Below, in pieces: positions 50,083-62,277 of a DNA stretch of 64,000 bases (positions are counted from its first letter, which is position 1; every line of letters starts with the position of its first letter). The DNA is taken from contig NZ_MIKB01000001.1 of NCBI RefSeq assembly GCF_001730365.1, positions 62,001 to 126,000 on the forward strand, given 5' to 3'. The notes beneath the pieces were generated by a model. It ran no database searches, was not told the DNA's origin, and saw nothing but the letters and a program-made list of their open reading frames with translations. This DNA is from Enterococcus quebecensis (GTDB taxonomy: Bacteria; Bacillota; Bacilli; Lactobacillales; Enterococcaceae). Both the position numbers and the translations under genes were made by a program.

Positions 50083-51624
50083 TTAATGTCTAAAGTGTCT
50101 AATCTCAGTGAAGACCATGGCAATATCATACTTGTCTGCCATTTCGATTGATTCCTGATCTTTAATACTCCCACCTGGTTGAACAATTGCTTTGACGCCA
50201 CATTTTCCGGCATACTCCACACTGTCACCCATCGGAAAAAAAGCATCACTAGCTAAAACTGCATCATTAATCATGGTGCCGGCTTGATCAATTGCAATTT
50301 GTACAGATCCAACGCGATTCATTTGCCCTGCACCAATTCCCAAGGTACGATGACTATTTGCTACTACGATACCATTACTTTTCACATGTTTCACCGCTTT
50401 CCATGCAAATTCTAATGCTGTTAATTCATCAACAGTGGGCTGTCTCTTGGTAACGACTTGCCAATTTTCAGCTGCTTCTTCAACAAGATCTTGATTTTGG
50501 ATCAATAATCCACCTAAAACAGAGACCTTTTCATCTTTGATTGCTTGATTTTTATTAGAAAAGTCCAAGGTCATCAAACGAAGATTTTTTTTACTGCTCA
50601 AAATTTCAAAACCTTCTTTTGAAAAACTCGGAGCAATGATAATTTCTAGAAATAATTTATGCATTTTCTCAGCGATTTGTGCATTGACTTCACGATTTAA
50701 GACAATGATTCCACCAAAAATAGAAACTGGATCTGCTGTATACGCATAGTGATAGGCCTCATCGATTGTTTCACCAATACCGATTCCACAGGGATTCATA
50801 TGTTTCACCGCAACCACTGCCGGCTGTTCAAATTCTCTTGAAATTCGAATTGCTGCATCCGCATCTTTGATGTTGTTGTAAGACAATTCTTTACCATGAA
50901 GCTGCTTAGCACTAGCAATCGAGAAAGAAACAGGAAGCGCATCTTGATAAAAAGCAGCTTGTTGATGGCTGTTTTCTCCATATCGCAATGTTTGTTTTAA
51001 ATCATACGTAAGAGTTAATGATTCAGGTTCTTTTTCATCCACTAAATCTGTCAAATACTCAGCAATCAAAGCATCATAAGCAGCTGTATGTCTAAAAACT
51101 TTTGCAGCTAATTGCTGTCTTGTTACAAAGGTCGTTTCACCAGCTTCACGAAGTTCAACTAACACTCGTTCATAATCTTTAGGATCAACAACCGCTGTTA
51201 CAAATGCATGATTTTTGGCTGCGCTTCTAAGCATACTCGGTCCACCAATATCAATGTTTTCAATTGCTTCTGCAGCAGTGACACCATCTTTCAGGATGGT
51301 TTCTTTAAATGGATAGAGGTTTACACAAACAAAATCGATGGGCTGAATACCATGAGATTCCATCGCTTTTATGTGTGCACTTAGATCGCGGCGTCCTAAC
51401 AAACCACCGTGAATTTTTGGATGTAGAGTTTTGACCCGACCGTCCATCATCTCTGGAAAACCAGTCACCTCTTCGATTGAAACTGTTGGAATTCCCGCTT
51501 CTTCAAGAACAGCTTTTGTACCACCAGTAGAAATAATTTCTATCCCTTGTTCAACTAATCCTTTAGCAAAAGTAACAACCCCTGTTTTATCCGATACACT
51601 AATCAACGCTCTTTTTTTCGTCAT
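50083..51624 (-). CDS. purH: AICAR transformylase/IMP cyclohydrolase
   Basis: PurH catalyses the last two steps to IMP. The 513-residue protein has the N-terminal MGS-like cyclohydrolase domain ([20 protein letters not shown]) and the transformylase domain with KHMNPCGIG and NSNG-like VKSNGIV. Its start overlaps purN by 4 bases (ATGA). Confidence 0.97.
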   Translation of the reverse strand: MTKKRALISVSDKTGVVTFAKGLVEQGIEIISTGGTKAVLEEAGIPTVSIEEVTGFPEMMDGRVKTLHPKIHGGLLGRRDLSAHIKAMESHGIQPIDFVCVNLYPFKETILKDGVTAAEAIENIDIGGPSMLRSAAKNHAFVTAVVDPKDYERVLVELREAGETTFVTRQQLAAKVFRHTAAYDALIAEYLTDLVDEKEPESLTLTYDLKQTLRYGENSHQQAAFYQDALPVSFSIASAKQLHGKELSYNNIKDADAAIRISREFEQPAVVAVKHMNPCGIGIGETIDEAYHYAYTADPVSIFGGIIVLNREVNAQIAEKMHKLFLEIIIAPSFSKEGFEILSSKKNLRLMTLDFSNKNQAIKDEKVSVLGGLLIQNQDLVEEAAENWQVVTKRQPTVDELTALEFAWKAVKHVKSNGIVVANSHRTLGIGAGQMNRVGSVQIAIDQAGTMINDAVLASDAFFPMGDSVEYAGKCGVKAIVQPGGSIKDQESIEMADKYDIAMVFTEIRHFRH

Positions 51625-52205
51625 GAATGGCTCTCTCCCTGTTGAGTTTTTATAAGATTTGCTAAAACATTTGGATACAGTTTATGCTCTAAATCATGAA
51701 TTTTTTCTTCCAAAGAATCAAGGGTGTCATTGCTTTCAATCGCCACTCTTTCTTGTGCTATGATCGGCCCAGTATCAACTCCATCATCGACGTAATGAAT
51801 GGTAACTCCTGTTTCAGAAACATTCCCTTCAAAAGCATCCTTGATTCCATTTAACCCTGGGAAATTCGGTAACAATGCTGGATGAATATTGATGATTCGA
51901 CCTGAAAACACCTCTAATAAGGTTGGACCAATAATTCTCATGTAACCTGCTAAAACCACTAAATCAACTTGTTCTTCTTCAAGTAAATGAAGAATTTCTC
52001 CTTCATACATTGATTTCGATTCAAAATCCTTCGGTGAAAAAGAAATGACTGGGATCAACATCGTTTTGGCTCGTTGGATCACGTAGGCTTCTTTTTGATC
52101 ACAAAATAACAAAGCTATTTGGGCATCAATCATTCCATTTCCTACTGCTTCAGCGATTGCTTGGAAGTTGCTTCCGTTTCCTGAGGCAAATATTGCTAGT
52201 TTCAT
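51621..52205 (-). CDS. purN: Phosphoribosylglycinamide formyltransferase
   Basis: PurN uses 10-formyltetrahydrofolate to formylate GAR. The 194-residue protein has [10 protein letters not shown] at the N-terminus, [18 protein letters not shown] (catalytic Asn and His) and [15 protein letters not shown] (catalytic Asp). It lies 2 bases after purM and overlaps purH. Confidence 0.96.
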   Translation of the reverse strand: MKLAIFASGNGSNFQAIAEAVGNGMIDAQIALLFCDQKEAYVIQRAKTMLIPVISFSPKDFESKSMYEGEILHLLEEEQVDLVVLAGYMRIIGPTLLEVFSGRIINIHPALLPNFPGLNGIKDAFEGNVSETGVTIHYVDDGVDTGPIIAQERVAIESNDTLDSLEEKIHDLEHKLYPNVLANLIKTQQGESHS

Positions 52206-52207
52206 TT

Positions 52208-53248
52208 TTACACCTCTTTAAAAACAATCGCTTGCTTGTCCTTAGAGATTATTTTGCCAATAATATAACTTGGTTCGTTAAGTTCACTTAGAATTGTACG
52301 AACATCGTCTACTTTATCTAGTGAAACCGCTAAAACCATTCCTATTCCCATGTTGAAAATCTCATACATTTCCATCGCAGGAATCTGACCATACTTTTCC
52401 AAAGCTTTAAAAATCGGTAATATCGGCCAAGTTCTTAGATTGATTTGTGCAGATACATTCTTCGGCAGCATTCTAGGAACATTTTCAACAAAGCCACCAC
52501 CAGTAATGTGTGCAATCCCACTCACTAGTTCCTGTTTTACTAGTGGTAGTATTCCTTTCACATAAATTTTTGTTGGTGTCAAAAGCTCCTCTCCTAGAAG
52601 TTTTTCGTTCAACTCCGGAATACGAGTCTCGCCAGTGAATTGATGCATTTCAAAAAAAATCTTACGAACAAGTGAATAGCCATTTGAATGAATACCACTG
52701 GACGGCAACCCAAGAAGAACGTCTCCTTCTTTAATTTTCTCACCAGTGATTAATTGACTTTTTTCAGCAATTCCAACAGCAAATCCAGCAAGATCGTAGT
52801 CAGCACCTGTGTACATGCCAGGCATTTCAGCAGTTTCACCGCCAATCAGTGCTGCTCCCGCCTGAATACAACCTTCTGCCACGCCGGCAACAACTTGTTC
52901 CAAACGTTCAGGCATACTTTTACCTGTGGCGATATAATCTAGAAAATATAACGGCTCAGCGCCTTGTGCAACGATGTCATTCACGCACATAGCAACACAA
53001 TCGATCCCAATACTGTCATGCTTATTTTCTTGAATTGCAATCATTAACTTTGTCCCTACTCCGTCTGTTCCCGATACTAAGACAGGTTCCTTCACTTCCA
53101 CCTTACTTAAATCAAAACAACCTCCAAAACCGCCAAGCGTTCCCATCACACCTATGCGTTCTGTTTGTTTCACATGTTTTTTGATTCTTTCTATTACCTC
53201 ATAACCAGCTTCAACATCTACACCAGCTTTTGCATAGGCATTTGCCAT
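52208..53248 (-). CDS. purM: Phosphoribosylformylglycinamidine cyclo-ligase
   Basis: PurM closes the imidazole ring to give AIR. The 346-residue protein begins [17 protein letters not shown] and has [17 protein letters not shown] and [11 protein letters not shown]. The open frame extends upstream to 53419, overlapping purF, but TAGGAGG is 7 bases before ATG 53248, which matches the family start. Confidence 0.96.
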   Translation of the reverse strand: MANAYAKAGVDVEAGYEVIERIKKHVKQTERIGVMGTLGGFGGCFDLSKVEVKEPVLVSGTDGVGTKLMIAIQENKHDSIGIDCVAMCVNDIVAQGAEPLYFLDYIATGKSMPERLEQVVAGVAEGCIQAGAALIGGETAEMPGMYTGADYDLAGFAVGIAEKSQLITGEKIKEGDVLLGLPSSGIHSNGYSLVRKIFFEMHQFTGETRIPELNEKLLGEELLTPTKIYVKGILPLVKQELVSGIAHITGGGFVENVPRMLPKNVSAQINLRTWPILPIFKALEKYGQIPAMEMYEIFNMGIGMVLAVSLDKVDDVRTILSELNEPSYIIGKIISKDKQAIVFKEV

Positions 53249-53300
53249 TAAGGTTCCTCCTAAAATTTTGTTTGACACACTGCTTTTGACTATACAAAAC

Positions 53301-54728
53301 TTATTTTTTTCGCAAAGAAACTTGATAGTTTTGTTCGTAATCATATAATGGCGTTGGATAGTCACCATTAAAATACGCCATACAAAGTCCTGAATATGGA
53401 GCGTCATATTGTAAACCAATCGAATCTATCAATCCCTGCTCACTTAAAAAACTTAACGAATCTGCTTTAATGAGCTGTTCAATTTCAGAAACTGAATGAT
53501 TGGCAGCAATTAATTCTTTTCTCGTTTGGATATCGATACCATAAAAACATGGAAATCTTAATGGTGGTGATGCAATTCTTACGTGCACTTCTTTTGCACC
53601 AGCATCTTTCAATAATCGGACGATTCGGCGACTTGTTGTCCCTCGAACAATTGAATCGTCGACCATAACTACTCGTTTTCCTTCTACCACACCACGTACT
53701 GCGGAAAGCTTCATCTTAACCCCTTGTTCTCTTAATTCTTGAGTAGGCTGAATAAAAGTTCGAGCAATATATTGATTCTTCACCAAACCCATTTCGTAAG
53801 GAATTCCACTAGCTTCTGCATAACCACTAGCCGCAGAAAGAGAAGAATTTGGTACACCCACCACTATATCTGCTTCAATCGGAGCTTCCTCAGCCAATCG
53901 TTTTCCCATATTCTTTCGGGCTGTATGCACATTTACTCCAGCTATATTTGAATCCGGTCTTGCAAAATAAATATATTCCATTGAACAAATCGAGTATTGC
54001 GTATCCTCAGTGTATTTTTCTACTGTATAGCCAGTATCATCAATTATGATTACTTCTCCAGGTGCTACGTCTCGAACAAATTCTGCTCCGATCACTTCTA
54101 ATGCACATGTTTCACTGGCAATTACATACGCACCATTTTTCATTTGACCGATCGATAATGGTCGAAATGCGTTTGGATCAAGTGCTGCGATCATTGCTGT
54201 TTCTGTCATTAACAAATAGGCAAAACCACCCTTGATTGTCCGTAGACTTTCTTTTAATTGTTCTATAAAGGTCGGTTGCTTACTGCGTCGAATTAAATGC
54301 ATCAAGATTTCCGTATCAGAGTTTGAATGGAAAATTGCACCGCCTTGTTCTAATTTTTTTCTCAAACTTTTGGCATTTGTCAAATTACCATTATGAGCTA
54401 AACCACATGCGCCATCGTAAAATTTAAATAAAAACGGCTGAATATTATCTACACTGCCATTTCCAGCCGTTGCATAACGCACATGACCGATCGCAGAATT
54501 TCCACTCAAAGAAGCGAACGAACGATCATCTTTAAACACTTCTGAAAGTAATCCCAAACCTCTATAGCCATTTAATTGACCTGCGTTATTAGAAACGATT
54601 CCAGCACCTTCTTGCCCTCGATGTTGTAAACTGTGTAAACCAAAGTAAACCACACGAGCCGCATCAGGATGGCCCCAAATACCAAAAACACCACATTCTT
54701 CATTTAAACTTCTCACTTCATAAGACAT
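53301..54728 (-). CDS. purF: Amidophosphoribosyltransferase
   Basis: PurF makes phosphoribosylamine from PRPP and glutamine, the committed step. The sequence begins with an 11-residue propeptide before the catalytic Cys12 (CGVFGIWG), has [11 protein letters not shown] and the PRPP motif [13 protein letters not shown] near residue 355. ATG 54728 follows GGGAGG; the frame opens at 54746. It overlaps purL by 16 bases. 475 residues. Confidence 0.97.
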   Translation of the reverse strand: MSYEVRSLNEECGVFGIWGHPDAARVVYFGLHSLQHRGQEGAGIVSNNAGQLNGYRGLGLLSEVFKDDRSFASLSGNSAIGHVRYATAGNGSVDNIQPFLFKFYDGACGLAHNGNLTNAKSLRKKLEQGGAIFHSNSDTEILMHLIRRSKQPTFIEQLKESLRTIKGGFAYLLMTETAMIAALDPNAFRPLSIGQMKNGAYVIASETCALEVIGAEFVRDVAPGEVIIIDDTGYTVEKYTEDTQYSICSMEYIYFARPDSNIAGVNVHTARKNMGKRLAEEAPIEADIVVGVPNSSLSAASGYAEASGIPYEMGLVKNQYIARTFIQPTQELREQGVKMKLSAVRGVVEGKRVVMVDDSIVRGTTSRRIVRLLKDAGAKEVHVRIASPPLRFPCFYGIDIQTRKELIAANHSVSEIEQLIKADSLSFLSEQGLIDSIGLQYDAPYSGLCMAYFNGDYPTPLYDYEQNYQVSLRKK

Positions 54729-56935
54729 GGAATAGCTTCCTCCCACAACTCTTTAGCTGTTTGTGTCAAAACCTTGATTGTTTGATCGTTTGTTTGGATG
54801 CTGATTATTTCAGTCTCAGTTACTTTCCCAATAAGTTGGGCTTTATCTCTCATTAGTTCTTCAAATTTAAGCTGATTTTCTGACTTGATCGATAAAACAA
54901 ACCTAGACTGCGTTTCAGAAAAGAGCCAAGAAACAGGCATACTTACTGTAATATCCAAGCCAACCGTATTTTTAAAAGCAGATTCTGCTAATGCAATACC
55001 TAAACCACCTTCGGAACAATCATGGGCACTTTCTATCAATCCTTCTTTAATTGCAGCTAACACCAATTGTTGGTTCTCTTTTTCAACAGCTAAATCAAAA
55101 TCCATCAATTTCCCTTCAATGACTCCTAGCATCATTTTTTGTAACTCACTGCCGTTGAAATCAGCTTTGGTTTCCCCTAAAACATAAATTAAATCACCTA
55201 CATTTTTAAACTCTTGTGTTGTAATATCTGACAAATTTTCTATCAGCCCCACCATTCCGATCACCGGCGTCGGATAGATAGACTTGCCATTCGTCTCATT
55301 GTATAAAGAAACATTGCCAGAAATCACTGGTGTTTCTAAAACTTCACAGGCCTTAGCGATTCCATCTGCTGACGTCCAAAGTTCCCAAAAGCTTTCTGGT
55401 TTGTCTGGAGAGCCATAATTTAAGCAATCCGTAATTGCCAAAGGCTGTCCACCACTGGCAACAATATTTCGCGCAGCTTCTGCTACAGCAATTTGACCAC
55501 CAATTTCTGGATTTAAATACAGATAACGAGCATTACAATCCGTGGTCATAGCTAACGCTTTTTTAGTTCCACGAACCCTCAAAACCGCAGCATCACTACC
55601 AGGCAAAACAACTGTATTAGTTCGCACCTGAGAGTCATAAGTTTCATAGATCATTTTTTTAGAGGCGATCGTGGGTTGTTGAAGTAAACGTAATAAAGTT
55701 GCTTCAGAATCTGTTATTTCCGGTTTAAAATCTGCTAATGATTCAAACTCTTTGATCCTTGCTGGTTCTTTCCGTTCTTTATTGTAAACAGGCGCATCTT
55801 CTGCCAATGCATCAACTGGCAAATTAGCCACTTCCACACCTCTATGATTTAGGCGATAGAGCCCATCATCTGTGACCTGCCCAATCGTAACCGCATCTAG
55901 TTCATACTTTTTAAAAAGTTCAATCACTTCTGCTTCGTGCCCTTTTTCTACACAAATCAACATCCGTTCTTGAGACTCAGACAACATCATTTCATAAGGA
56001 GTCATTCCTGTTTCACGTTGCGGCACATCATCTAAATCCAAAATCAACCCTGAACCTGCTTTTGATGCCATTTCTGCACTAGAAGAGACTAATCCCGCAG
56101 CCCCCATATCCTGAATTCCTATCAAGATATCTGAATGCTCTAAAATCAATTCTAAACAAGCTTCAAGTAATAATTTTTCCATGAAAGGATCACCGACTTG
56201 CACAGCTGAACGTTGTTGTTCTTCTCCTTCAACAAATTCCTCTGAAGCAAATGTTGCACCATGTATGCCGTCACGTCCTGTTTTCGCACCAACATACATA
56301 ATTGCATTACCGACCCCTTTAGCTTGTCCTTTTTGAATATCTTTATGATCAATCAACCCCACGCACATCGCATTTACTAATGGATTTCCTTCGTAGCATG
56401 GATCAAAAGAAACTTCACCGCCAACCGTAGGAATACCGATGCAATTTCCGTAGCCACTAATGCCAGCCACCACTTCTTCTAAAAGATATTTTGTCCGATC
56501 ATTCGTTAATTCACCAAAACGTAATGAATCTAAAATAGCGATAGGTCTAGCCCCCATACTAAAAATATCTCTGATAATCCCGCCAACTCCTGTCGCTGCG
56601 CCTTCATAAGGTTCAATAGCAGAAGGGTGGTTATGGCTTTCAGCTTTGAAAACCACCGCCTGATCATCACCGATATCAACAATTCCTGCACCTTCGCCAG
56701 GACCTTGTAATACTCTATCCCCTGTTGTAGGAAACTTTCTTAAAACAGGCTTTGAGTTTTTATAAGAACAATGTTCACTCCACATTACAGAAAATAATCC
56801 TGTTTCTGTATAGTTTGGCATACGGCCTAGGATGTCTTCTGCAATCAGTCGATATTCTTCATCCGTCAATCCCCATTCAGCGTAAATTCGTTGATGTTTG
56901 ATTTCTTCAGGAGTTGGTTCTTTCAATTTCATCAT
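54713..56935 (-). CDS. purL: FGAM synthase large subunit
   Basis: PurL is the ATP-dependent synthase subunit that works with PurQ and PurS. The 740-residue small-type PurL has [30 protein letters not shown] and GEVSFDPCY. Its start overlaps the purQ stop; ATG at 56935 or 56932 could be used. Length matches the Gram-positive type that needs separate PurQ and PurS. Confidence 0.97.
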   Translation of the reverse strand: MMKLKEPTPEEIKHQRIYAEWGLTDEEYRLIAEDILGRMPNYTETGLFSVMWSEHCSYKNSKPVLRKFPTTGDRVLQGPGEGAGIVDIGDDQAVVFKAESHNHPSAIEPYEGAATGVGGIIRDIFSMGARPIAILDSLRFGELTNDRTKYLLEEVVAGISGYGNCIGIPTVGGEVSFDPCYEGNPLVNAMCVGLIDHKDIQKGQAKGVGNAIMYVGAKTGRDGIHGATFASEEFVEGEEQQRSAVQVGDPFMEKLLLEACLELILEHSDILIGIQDMGAAGLVSSSAEMASKAGSGLILDLDDVPQRETGMTPYEMMLSESQERMLICVEKGHEAEVIELFKKYELDAVTIGQVTDDGLYRLNHRGVEVANLPVDALAEDAPVYNKERKEPARIKEFESLADFKPEITDSEATLLRLLQQPTIASKKMIYETYDSQVRTNTVVLPGSDAAVLRVRGTKKALAMTTDCNARYLYLNPEIGGQIAVAEAARNIVASGGQPLAITDCLNYGSPDKPESFWELWTSADGIAKACEVLETPVISGNVSLYNETNGKSIYPTPVIGMVGLIENLSDITTQEFKNVGDLIYVLGETKADFNGSELQKMMLGVIEGKLMDFDLAVEKENQQLVLAAIKEGLIESAHDCSEGGLGIALAESAFKNTVGLDITVSMPVSWLFSETQSRFVLSIKSENQLKFEELMRDKAQLIGKVTETEIISIQTNDQTIKVLTQTAKELWEEAIPCLMK

Positions 56936-57615
56936 GCATTTGCCCTAGCCTTCCCATAATTTTTTACAATTGATCGAAATAAACGCACCCCATCCTCTGA
57001 GCCTAATAAGGCTTCTACTGCACGTTCTGGATGAGGCATCATCCCTAATACATTCCCTTTTTCATTGATGATTCCAGCAATATTTTCCAGACTACCATTG
57101 GGATTTTCATCAGCATAAGTAAAGACAATTTGTTGATTTTCTTTTAACGTTTCAAGAGTTGCTTCATCACAATAATAATTTCCTTCTCCATGAGCAATCG
57201 GTAACCGAATTAGGTCGTCTTTTTGATAGTCAGAAGTAAAGTTCGTCTGGTTATTCTCTACTTTTAATCTGACTGTTTTACAAACAAAATGTAGTGATTC
57301 ATTGCGAAGCAACACACCTGGCAAAAGTCCAGCTTCAGTTAAAATTTGAAATCCATTACAAGTCCCAAACACTGGCTTTCCTTCATCAGCAAAACGGACA
57401 ATTTCATTAATTATTTTCGAAAAACGTGCGATTGCACCACATCTAAGATAATCTCCATATGAAAACCCTCCTGGAATTAAAACACCATCAAACCCATCTA
57501 AACTATCTGCATCGTGTCGCACATACTCAGCGTCTTCACCCAAAATGTCTTTGACCGCCCATAGTAAATCCATATCACAATTAGAGCCTGGAAAAACAAT
57601 CACCGCAAACTTCAT
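56932..57615 (-). CDS. purQ: FGAM synthase glutaminase subunit
   Basis: PurQ supplies ammonia from glutamine. The 227-residue class I amidotransferase has FPGSNCD at the start, the nucleophile in FGTCNGFQ, and a C-terminal MMPHPERA with the catalytic His and Glu. ATG 57615 follows CAGGAGG; the longer frame to 57693 overlaps purS. Confidence 0.97.
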   Translation of the reverse strand: MKFAVIVFPGSNCDMDLLWAVKDILGEDAEYVRHDADSLDGFDGVLIPGGFSYGDYLRCGAIARFSKIINEIVRFADEGKPVFGTCNGFQILTEAGLLPGVLLRNESLHFVCKTVRLKVENNQTNFTSDYQKDDLIRLPIAHGEGNYYCDEATLETLKENQQIVFTYADENPNGSLENIAGIINEKGNVLGMMPHPERAVEALLGSEDGVRLFRSIVKNYGKARANA

Positions 57616-57616
57616 G

Positions 57617-57865
57617 TTAGACTTCCTCCTGAATCTCATATCGATAAGTTTCCATATTAACGTTAGCCAATAACTTATCACAAATTTCCTCAATCACTGT
57701 TTCAATTGGACGATTTGAGCCGCTCACTTTAATTTCAAAATATTTTCCGATCCGTATCTCATCAATCTCGCTAAAGCCAAGACGATGAACCGCTCCTTTT
57801 ATCGCTTCACCTTGAGGATCTAAAACAGAGTCTTTATAGGTAACATATACTTTTACAACATACAT
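57617..57865 (-). CDS. purS: FGAM synthase PurS subunit
   Basis: The 82-residue protein bridges PurL and PurQ and helps ammonia transfer. It starts [19 protein letters not shown] and has [28 protein letters not shown] lies 11 bases before ATG 57865; a TTG-like upstream codon (frame to 57874) is less likely. The stop is one base before the purQ ATG. Confidence 0.95.
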   Translation of the reverse strand: MYVVKVYVTYKDSVLDPQGEAIKGAVHRLGFSEIDEIRIGKYFEIKVSGSNRPIETVIEEICDKLLANVNMETYRYEIQEEV

Positions 57866-57887
57866 CGTTAACAAATCTCCTTTATTT

Positions 57888-58604
57888 TTAGTTAAATTTT
57901 TGTTTTAGGCGATCAAGCACTTCCTGGTACACAGGAACGATTTCCCCTAAATTCTTGCGATAAACGTCTTTGTCTAGATGGCTACTTGTTTTTTCGTCCC
58001 ATAATCGGCAAGTATCAGGAGTAATTTCGTCCGCTAATAAAATTGTTCCGTCAGGTCGCCGACCAAACTCTATTTTAAAGTCAATCAAACGAATACCGAT
58101 TTGTTTAAATAGGTCTAACAGCACCCTATTTACCTTGTGAGCCTCATGTTTTATGGTTGCGATTTCTTCTTCTGTTGCAATTTTTAAAAACTTAACATGA
58201 TCATCGTTAATCATTGGATCATCAAGATGATCATCTTTGTAATAAAATTCTAAAATAGGGAATTCAAGTTGCTGACCTTCTGATATAGATAAACGTTTTG
58301 AAAAACTACCAGCTGATACATTCCTAATGACTACCTCTAGTGGAATGATTTTAAGTGACTCCACCAATTGTTCGTCTTTTGATATTTTTTTAATAAAATG
58401 GTTGAGGAGTCCTTTTTGGTTAAAATACTCGAAAATAATTGCTGTTATCTGATTGTTTAGTTCGGCTTTCCCTTGTATCATATCTTTTCTGACACCATTC
58501 AGAGCAGTTGCTTGATCTAGATACACAACTCTCAGCACTTGAGGATCCTCTGTTTCAAACAATCTTTTAGCTTTTCCTTCATATAGCAAGTTACTCTTTC
58601 CCAC
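57888..58604 (-). CDS. purC: SAICAR synthetase
   Basis: PurC joins CAIR and aspartate. The protein starts with the family segment LLYEGKAKRLFET and contains RNVSAGSFSKR and DFKIEFGRRPDG. No ATG is available near the expected start; the frame continues to ATG 58652 without a ribosome site. A GTG at 58604 (MGKSNLLYEGK), about 11 bases after AAAGGAT, is proposed, giving 238 residues. It is first in purC-S-Q-L-F-M-N-H-D. Confidence 0.93.
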   Translation of the reverse strand: MGKSNLLYEGKAKRLFETEDPQVLRVVYLDQATALNGVRKDMIQGKAELNNQITAIIFEYFNQKGLLNHFIKKISKDEQLVESLKIIPLEVVIRNVSAGSFSKRLSISEGQQLEFPILEFYYKDDHLDDPMINDDHVKFLKIATEEEIATIKHEAHKVNRVLLDLFKQIGIRLIDFKIEFGRRPDGTILLADEITPDTCRLWDEKTSSHLDKDVYRKNLGEIVPVYQEVLDRLKQKFN

Positions 58605-58676
58605 TATTACGACACATCCTTTTTTCCGTACATTATAAATGAAATGGAACAAAATATTTCGTCTTTATTCATTTAT

Positions 58677-58750
58677 AGTTTAACAAGGTAAAGTATTACC
58701 GTCAAACTTTTATTAACATTTCGATCAACAAAACGACATATCGTTCGTGT
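58677..58750 (-). promoter_or_regulatory. purC operon promoter with PurBox at about -75
   Basis: Minus-strand TTGACG (58705-58700), 17 bases, TAAACT (58682-58677). AAACACGAACGAT (58752-58740) matches the PurBox at 10 of 13 positions; its CGAA core is about 75 bases upstream of the expected start near 58670. A degenerate box on the opposite strand (58717-58729) lies 18 bases from it. Confidence 0.72.
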
Positions 58751-58792
58751 TTAATACATAAAATACCACATATTAAGAAAATCTTGTAAGCA

Positions 58793-58821
58793 TTTACAAC
58801 TAATAAAAAAAGTGTTATGCT
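58793..58821 (+). promoter_or_regulatory. Promoter of the 128-residue unknown gene
   Basis: TTTACA (58793-58798), 17 bases, TATGCT (58816-58821) on the plus strand, divergent from the purC promoter. Confidence 0.65.
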
Positions 58822-58888
58822 AAATGTAGTAGATCTTTGGAAAATTCACATTATTTTTATAGTGATGGTTTTAGGAGGGAACGCATAA

Positions 58889-59275
58889 ATGGCTAGTGAT
58901 TATGACTATTTAGCAGAGGATTTTTTGACTGGATTAATCCCAGAAGAAAAAACAAGATTATATAATGATTTATTGGCATTAGAAGAAGTCCACAAATTAA
59001 ATCAGGATAGCTCTTACTACACATTCAAAAATTTAAAACGAATCGTCCATCGCCATTCAGAGCGAAGAAAACGAACATTTCGTTATATAAATAGTTATGA
59101 TAAGGAATTAGTTATACACCAAGTACATGAGCAGCATTTTTTTAAAAACAATTACTGCATACATGTTTATTTCAATTCAAAAGAATGTACGTATCTATTT
59201 ATTGAACAGTTACTCACCATGTTAAAAGCACCAAGCTCGCCAAGAATTCGTAATTTTCAAGAAATTACAATTTAA
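58889..59275 (+). CDS. Unknown 128-residue protein between purC and purB
   Basis: The protein is not recognised. It has an acidic N-terminus (MASDYDYLAEDF), a middle rich in His and Arg (IVHRHSERRKRTFR) and no membrane segment or signal. The C-terminal half may form strands and a helix (CIHVYFNSKECTY, LFIEQLLTMLK). AGGAGGG is 8 bases before ATG; a promoter and a terminator frame it, so it is a single-gene unit reading opposite to the pur genes and separating purC from purB. Confidence 0.75.
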   Translation: MASDYDYLAEDFLTGLIPEEKTRLYNDLLALEEVHKLNQDSSYYTFKNLKRIVHRHSERRKRTFRYINSYDKELVIHQVHEQHFFKNNYCIHVYFNSKECTYLFIEQLLTMLKAPSSPRIRNFQEITI

Positions 59276-59278
59276 AAA

Positions 59279-59324
59279 AATAGTAGAAATCCCTCAGATA
59301 ACTGCGAGATTTCTACTATTTTTT
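59279..59324. terminator. Bidirectional terminator between the unknown gene and purB
   Basis: AATAGTAGAAATC (59279-59291) is the exact reverse complement of GATTTCTACTATT (59308-59320) and a T-run follows. Confidence 0.92.
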
Positions 59325-59329
59325 ATTAT

Positions 59330-60625
59330 CTATCCTAATCCAACACGATCAAAAATAATATCAACATTTTTCAAATGATAGTTATAGTCAAACGCATCAT
59401 CTAATTCTTCTTTGGATAAAACAGAGGTAATTTTTTCATCTGCCTCCAGCAACGGTCTAAATGCTGTTTGGTGATCCCAAGCATACGCTGTTTTTGGTTG
59501 AACTAAATCATAAGCCGCTTCTCTAGCCATACCATGATCAATCAACTTTAACAACACACGTTGGCTATAGATAAGACCGTATGTTGCATCCATATTTCGT
59601 TTCATATTATCAGGAAATACAGTTAGATTTTTTACAATATTGGAAAAACGATTCAGCATATAATCTAATAAAATCGTTGTATCAGGAATAATGATTCGTT
59701 CTGCTGATGAATGTGAGATATCACGTTCATGCCACAATGTAACATTCTCATAAGCCGTTACCATATGACCACGAATGACACGAGCAAGTCCTGTCATGTT
59801 TTCCGAACCAATAGGATTACGCTTGTGAGGCATTGCAGAAGACCCTTTTTGACCTTTAGCAAAGAACTCTTCAACTTCTCGAGTTTCTGACTTTTGCAGT
59901 CCGCGAATTTCTGTAGCAAATTTTTCGATACTGGTAGCAACTAGTGCCATTGCTGATAAATATTCTGCATGTAGATCACGAGGTAGAACTTGGGTAGATA
60001 TTTCTTGGGCACGAATACCTAAATGCCCACAAACATACTCTTCAACAAAAGGAGAAATATTCGCAAATGTGCCCACGGCTCCACTGATTTTCCCCGCTTC
60101 CACAGCTTTAGCTGCATGTTCAAAACGTTCTACATTACGTTTCATTTCTGAATACCACAAAGCTAACTTCAATCCAAACGTTGTCGGTTCAGCGTGAACA
60201 CCATGTGTACGCCCCATCATTACCGTATGTTTATGTTCTTTGGCTTTTTCACCAATAATTGCAGTAAAATTCTTTAAATCTTCTCGTAAAATATCATTTG
60301 CTTGCTTCAATAAATAACCATAAGCCGTATCAACCACATCAGTACTGGTTAAGCCATAGTGAACCCACTTACGTTCTTCCCCTAAGGTTTCTGATACAGC
60401 ACGAGTGAATGCAACCACATCGTGTCTAGTTTCAGCTTCGATTTCTAGAATACGCGCCACATCAAAAGAGGCATTGTCACGTATTTTTTGTACATCTTCT
60501 TTAGGAATATCGCCTAATTCTGCCCAAGCTTCATCTGCTAAAATTTCGACTTCTAACCATGCTTTGTAGCGGTTTTCATCTGTCCAAATAGCGCCCATTT
60601 CTGGTCGTGTATAACGATCTATCAT
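59330..60625 (-). CDS. purB: Adenylosuccinate lyase
   Basis: PurB acts twice in purine synthesis, on SAICAR and adenylosuccinate. The 431-residue fumarase-superfamily protein has [23 protein letters not shown] (catalytic His) and the signature [18 protein letters not shown] precedes the ATG. It follows purK by 18 bases and ends at a terminator. Confidence 0.97.
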   Translation of the reverse strand: MIDRYTRPEMGAIWTDENRYKAWLEVEILADEAWAELGDIPKEDVQKIRDNASFDVARILEIEAETRHDVVAFTRAVSETLGEERKWVHYGLTSTDVVDTAYGYLLKQANDILREDLKNFTAIIGEKAKEHKHTVMMGRTHGVHAEPTTFGLKLALWYSEMKRNVERFEHAAKAVEAGKISGAVGTFANISPFVEEYVCGHLGIRAQEISTQVLPRDLHAEYLSAMALVATSIEKFATEIRGLQKSETREVEEFFAKGQKGSSAMPHKRNPIGSENMTGLARVIRGHMVTAYENVTLWHERDISHSSAERIIIPDTTILLDYMLNRFSNIVKNLTVFPDNMKRNMDATYGLIYSQRVLLKLIDHGMAREAAYDLVQPKTAYAWDHQTAFRPLLEADEKITSVLSKEELDDAFDYNYHLKNVDIIFDRVGLG

Positions 60626-60643
60626 TCGTTTATGTGCTCCTTT

Positions 60644-61771
60644 TTAATCCCAAATATTGGTTTGATAAATATCTTCTAATGTATCGAAAATATCCTCTGT
60701 TAAAATGGTTATATGTCCCATTTTTCTACCTTTTTTCGCTTCCGCTTTACCGTAATAATGAAAATGCCATTCTGGTTTTTCAGAGATCACATCCATCGTT
60801 TCATAGATCTCATTCCCTAAGACGTTGACCATCACAGCTTCTGATAACAGTTTTACTTCTGGCAGCGGCCAACCGCAGATACCACGAATATGAGCCTCAA
60901 ATTGACTCATAGAACAAGCTTCGATTGAGTAGTGCCCTGAATTATGCGGTCTTGGAGCCAATTCATTTACATAGATACCTCCATCGACTGTCAAAAACAT
61001 CTCCACAGCCAAGGTACCAGCTAAATCAACAGCCTCTGCAATCACTTGAGCAATCCGTTGCGCTTCAATCACTACCTCTTCATCCACTCTAGCTGAGGCA
61101 ATCGTCTCGTGTAAAATATTATTTCGATGAATATTTTCAACCACAGGAAAAACCTTGATATCTCCTCGTCCATTCCCGCTAACTAATACGGAAATTTCTT
61201 TCTCATAAGGAATCCATGCTTCTAAAACACAGGTGCCTTCTCTAAGTAAGTTCATTGAAGGAGCTAAATCGGATGTACTGTATAACACAAATTGACCTTT
61301 CCCATCGTAGCCGCCTCGAGTCGTTTTCAGCACACAAGGGTAACCAATACCGTCAATCGCTTCTTGGATATCAGTCGGGCTGACAATAGTTGCAAACGGT
61401 GCAATAACAATGTTATTCGCTTCTAAAAAAGATTTTTCTAGCAAACGATCTTGTGTGATAGCTAAAAGATCTGTTCCTTGAGGAATATCTACTAAATCTT
61501 GAACTTGCATCAATGCTTCAACATCCACATTCTCAAATTCATACGTTAAAACCTGAGAGCGTTTTGCTAGCTCTTTTAAAGCTTCTATATCATCGTAATC
61601 AGCCAATAAATGCCAATCAGCGACTTGAGCGGCTGGACAATCAACGGTTGGATCCAAAACGCCTACACGAAAACCCATTTCCCGTGCACTAAGCGCCATC
61701 ATTCTACCAAGTTGTCCGCCACCAATAATACCAATCATTTGTCCTGGTAATAAAGGTTTATTCAAGTTCAT
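60644..61771 (-). CDS. purK: 5-(carboxyamino)imidazole ribonucleotide synthase
   Basis: PurK carboxylates AIR with ATP and bicarbonate to N5-CAIR. The 375-residue ATP-grasp protein has [11 protein letters not shown] at the N-terminus, [12 protein letters not shown] and [17 protein letters not shown] 61771 lies within the end of purE; an overlapping GTG at 61774 is possible. The overlap with purE indicates coupling. Confidence 0.96.
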   Translation of the reverse strand: MNLNKPLLPGQMIGIIGGGQLGRMMALSAREMGFRVGVLDPTVDCPAAQVADWHLLADYDDIEALKELAKRSQVLTYEFENVDVEALMQVQDLVDIPQGTDLLAITQDRLLEKSFLEANNIVIAPFATIVSPTDIQEAIDGIGYPCVLKTTRGGYDGKGQFVLYSTSDLAPSMNLLREGTCVLEAWIPYEKEISVLVSGNGRGDIKVFPVVENIHRNNILHETIASARVDEEVVIEAQRIAQVIAEAVDLAGTLAVEMFLTVDGGIYVNELAPRPHNSGHYSIEACSMSQFEAHIRGICGWPLPEVKLLSEAVMVNVLGNEIYETMDVISEKPEWHFHYYGKAEAKKGRKMGHITILTEDIFDTLEDIYQTNIWD

Positions 61772-62246
61772 CACTACTTTCCATCAAAGTTTCTTCAAGA
61801 ATCTTACGTTTTGCGTCTAATTTCTCCGCTAAGTCTCCATCATACATGGAAAGCATTTGAACTGCAAGCAGACCGGCATTAACAGCGCCTGCTTTTCCAA
61901 TTGCTGTAGTCGCCACAGGGACACCTCCTGGCATCTGAACAATCGATAATAACGAATCCAAACCATTTAAAGCCTTAGACTGTATCGGAACACCTATGAC
62001 TGGTAAAGTGGTTTTAGCTGCTACCATCCCAGGTAAATGAGCCGCACCACCAGCTCCTGCAATAATCACTTTAATACCACGATCACGAGCATGTTCAGCA
62101 AATTCAAACATATAATCTGGCGTCCGATGAGCGGATACTACTTTTTTTTCATAAGAGATATTGAATTCATCTAAACAATCACAGGTATGCTTCATTGTTG
62201 CCCAATCAGATGTACTTCCCATAATCACAGAAACCACGACAGACAT
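61758..62246 (-). CDS. purE: N5-CAIR mutase
   Basis: PurE converts N5-CAIR to CAIR. The 162-residue protein has [17 protein letters not shown] (catalytic His) and [13 protein letters not shown]. The open frame extends to 62426 through the promoter and into the pbuX terminator; the true ATG at 62246 follows AAGGGGA. It is first in purE-purK-purB. Confidence 0.96.
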   Translation of the reverse strand: MSVVVSVIMGSTSDWATMKHTCDCLDEFNISYEKKVVSAHRTPDYMFEFAEHARDRGIKVIIAGAGGAAHLPGMVAAKTTLPVIGVPIQSKALNGLDSLLSIVQMPGGVPVATTAIGKAGAVNAGLLAVQMLSMYDGDLAEKLDAKRKILEETLMESSDELE

Positions 62247-62277
62247 AACATTCCCCTTTCCTTCTCTATTCTTTTTC

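Noticed and set aside
53249-53419. N-terminal extension of purM
   Set aside because: It overlaps the end of purF and lacks similarity to PurM; TAGGAGG directs the start at 53248.
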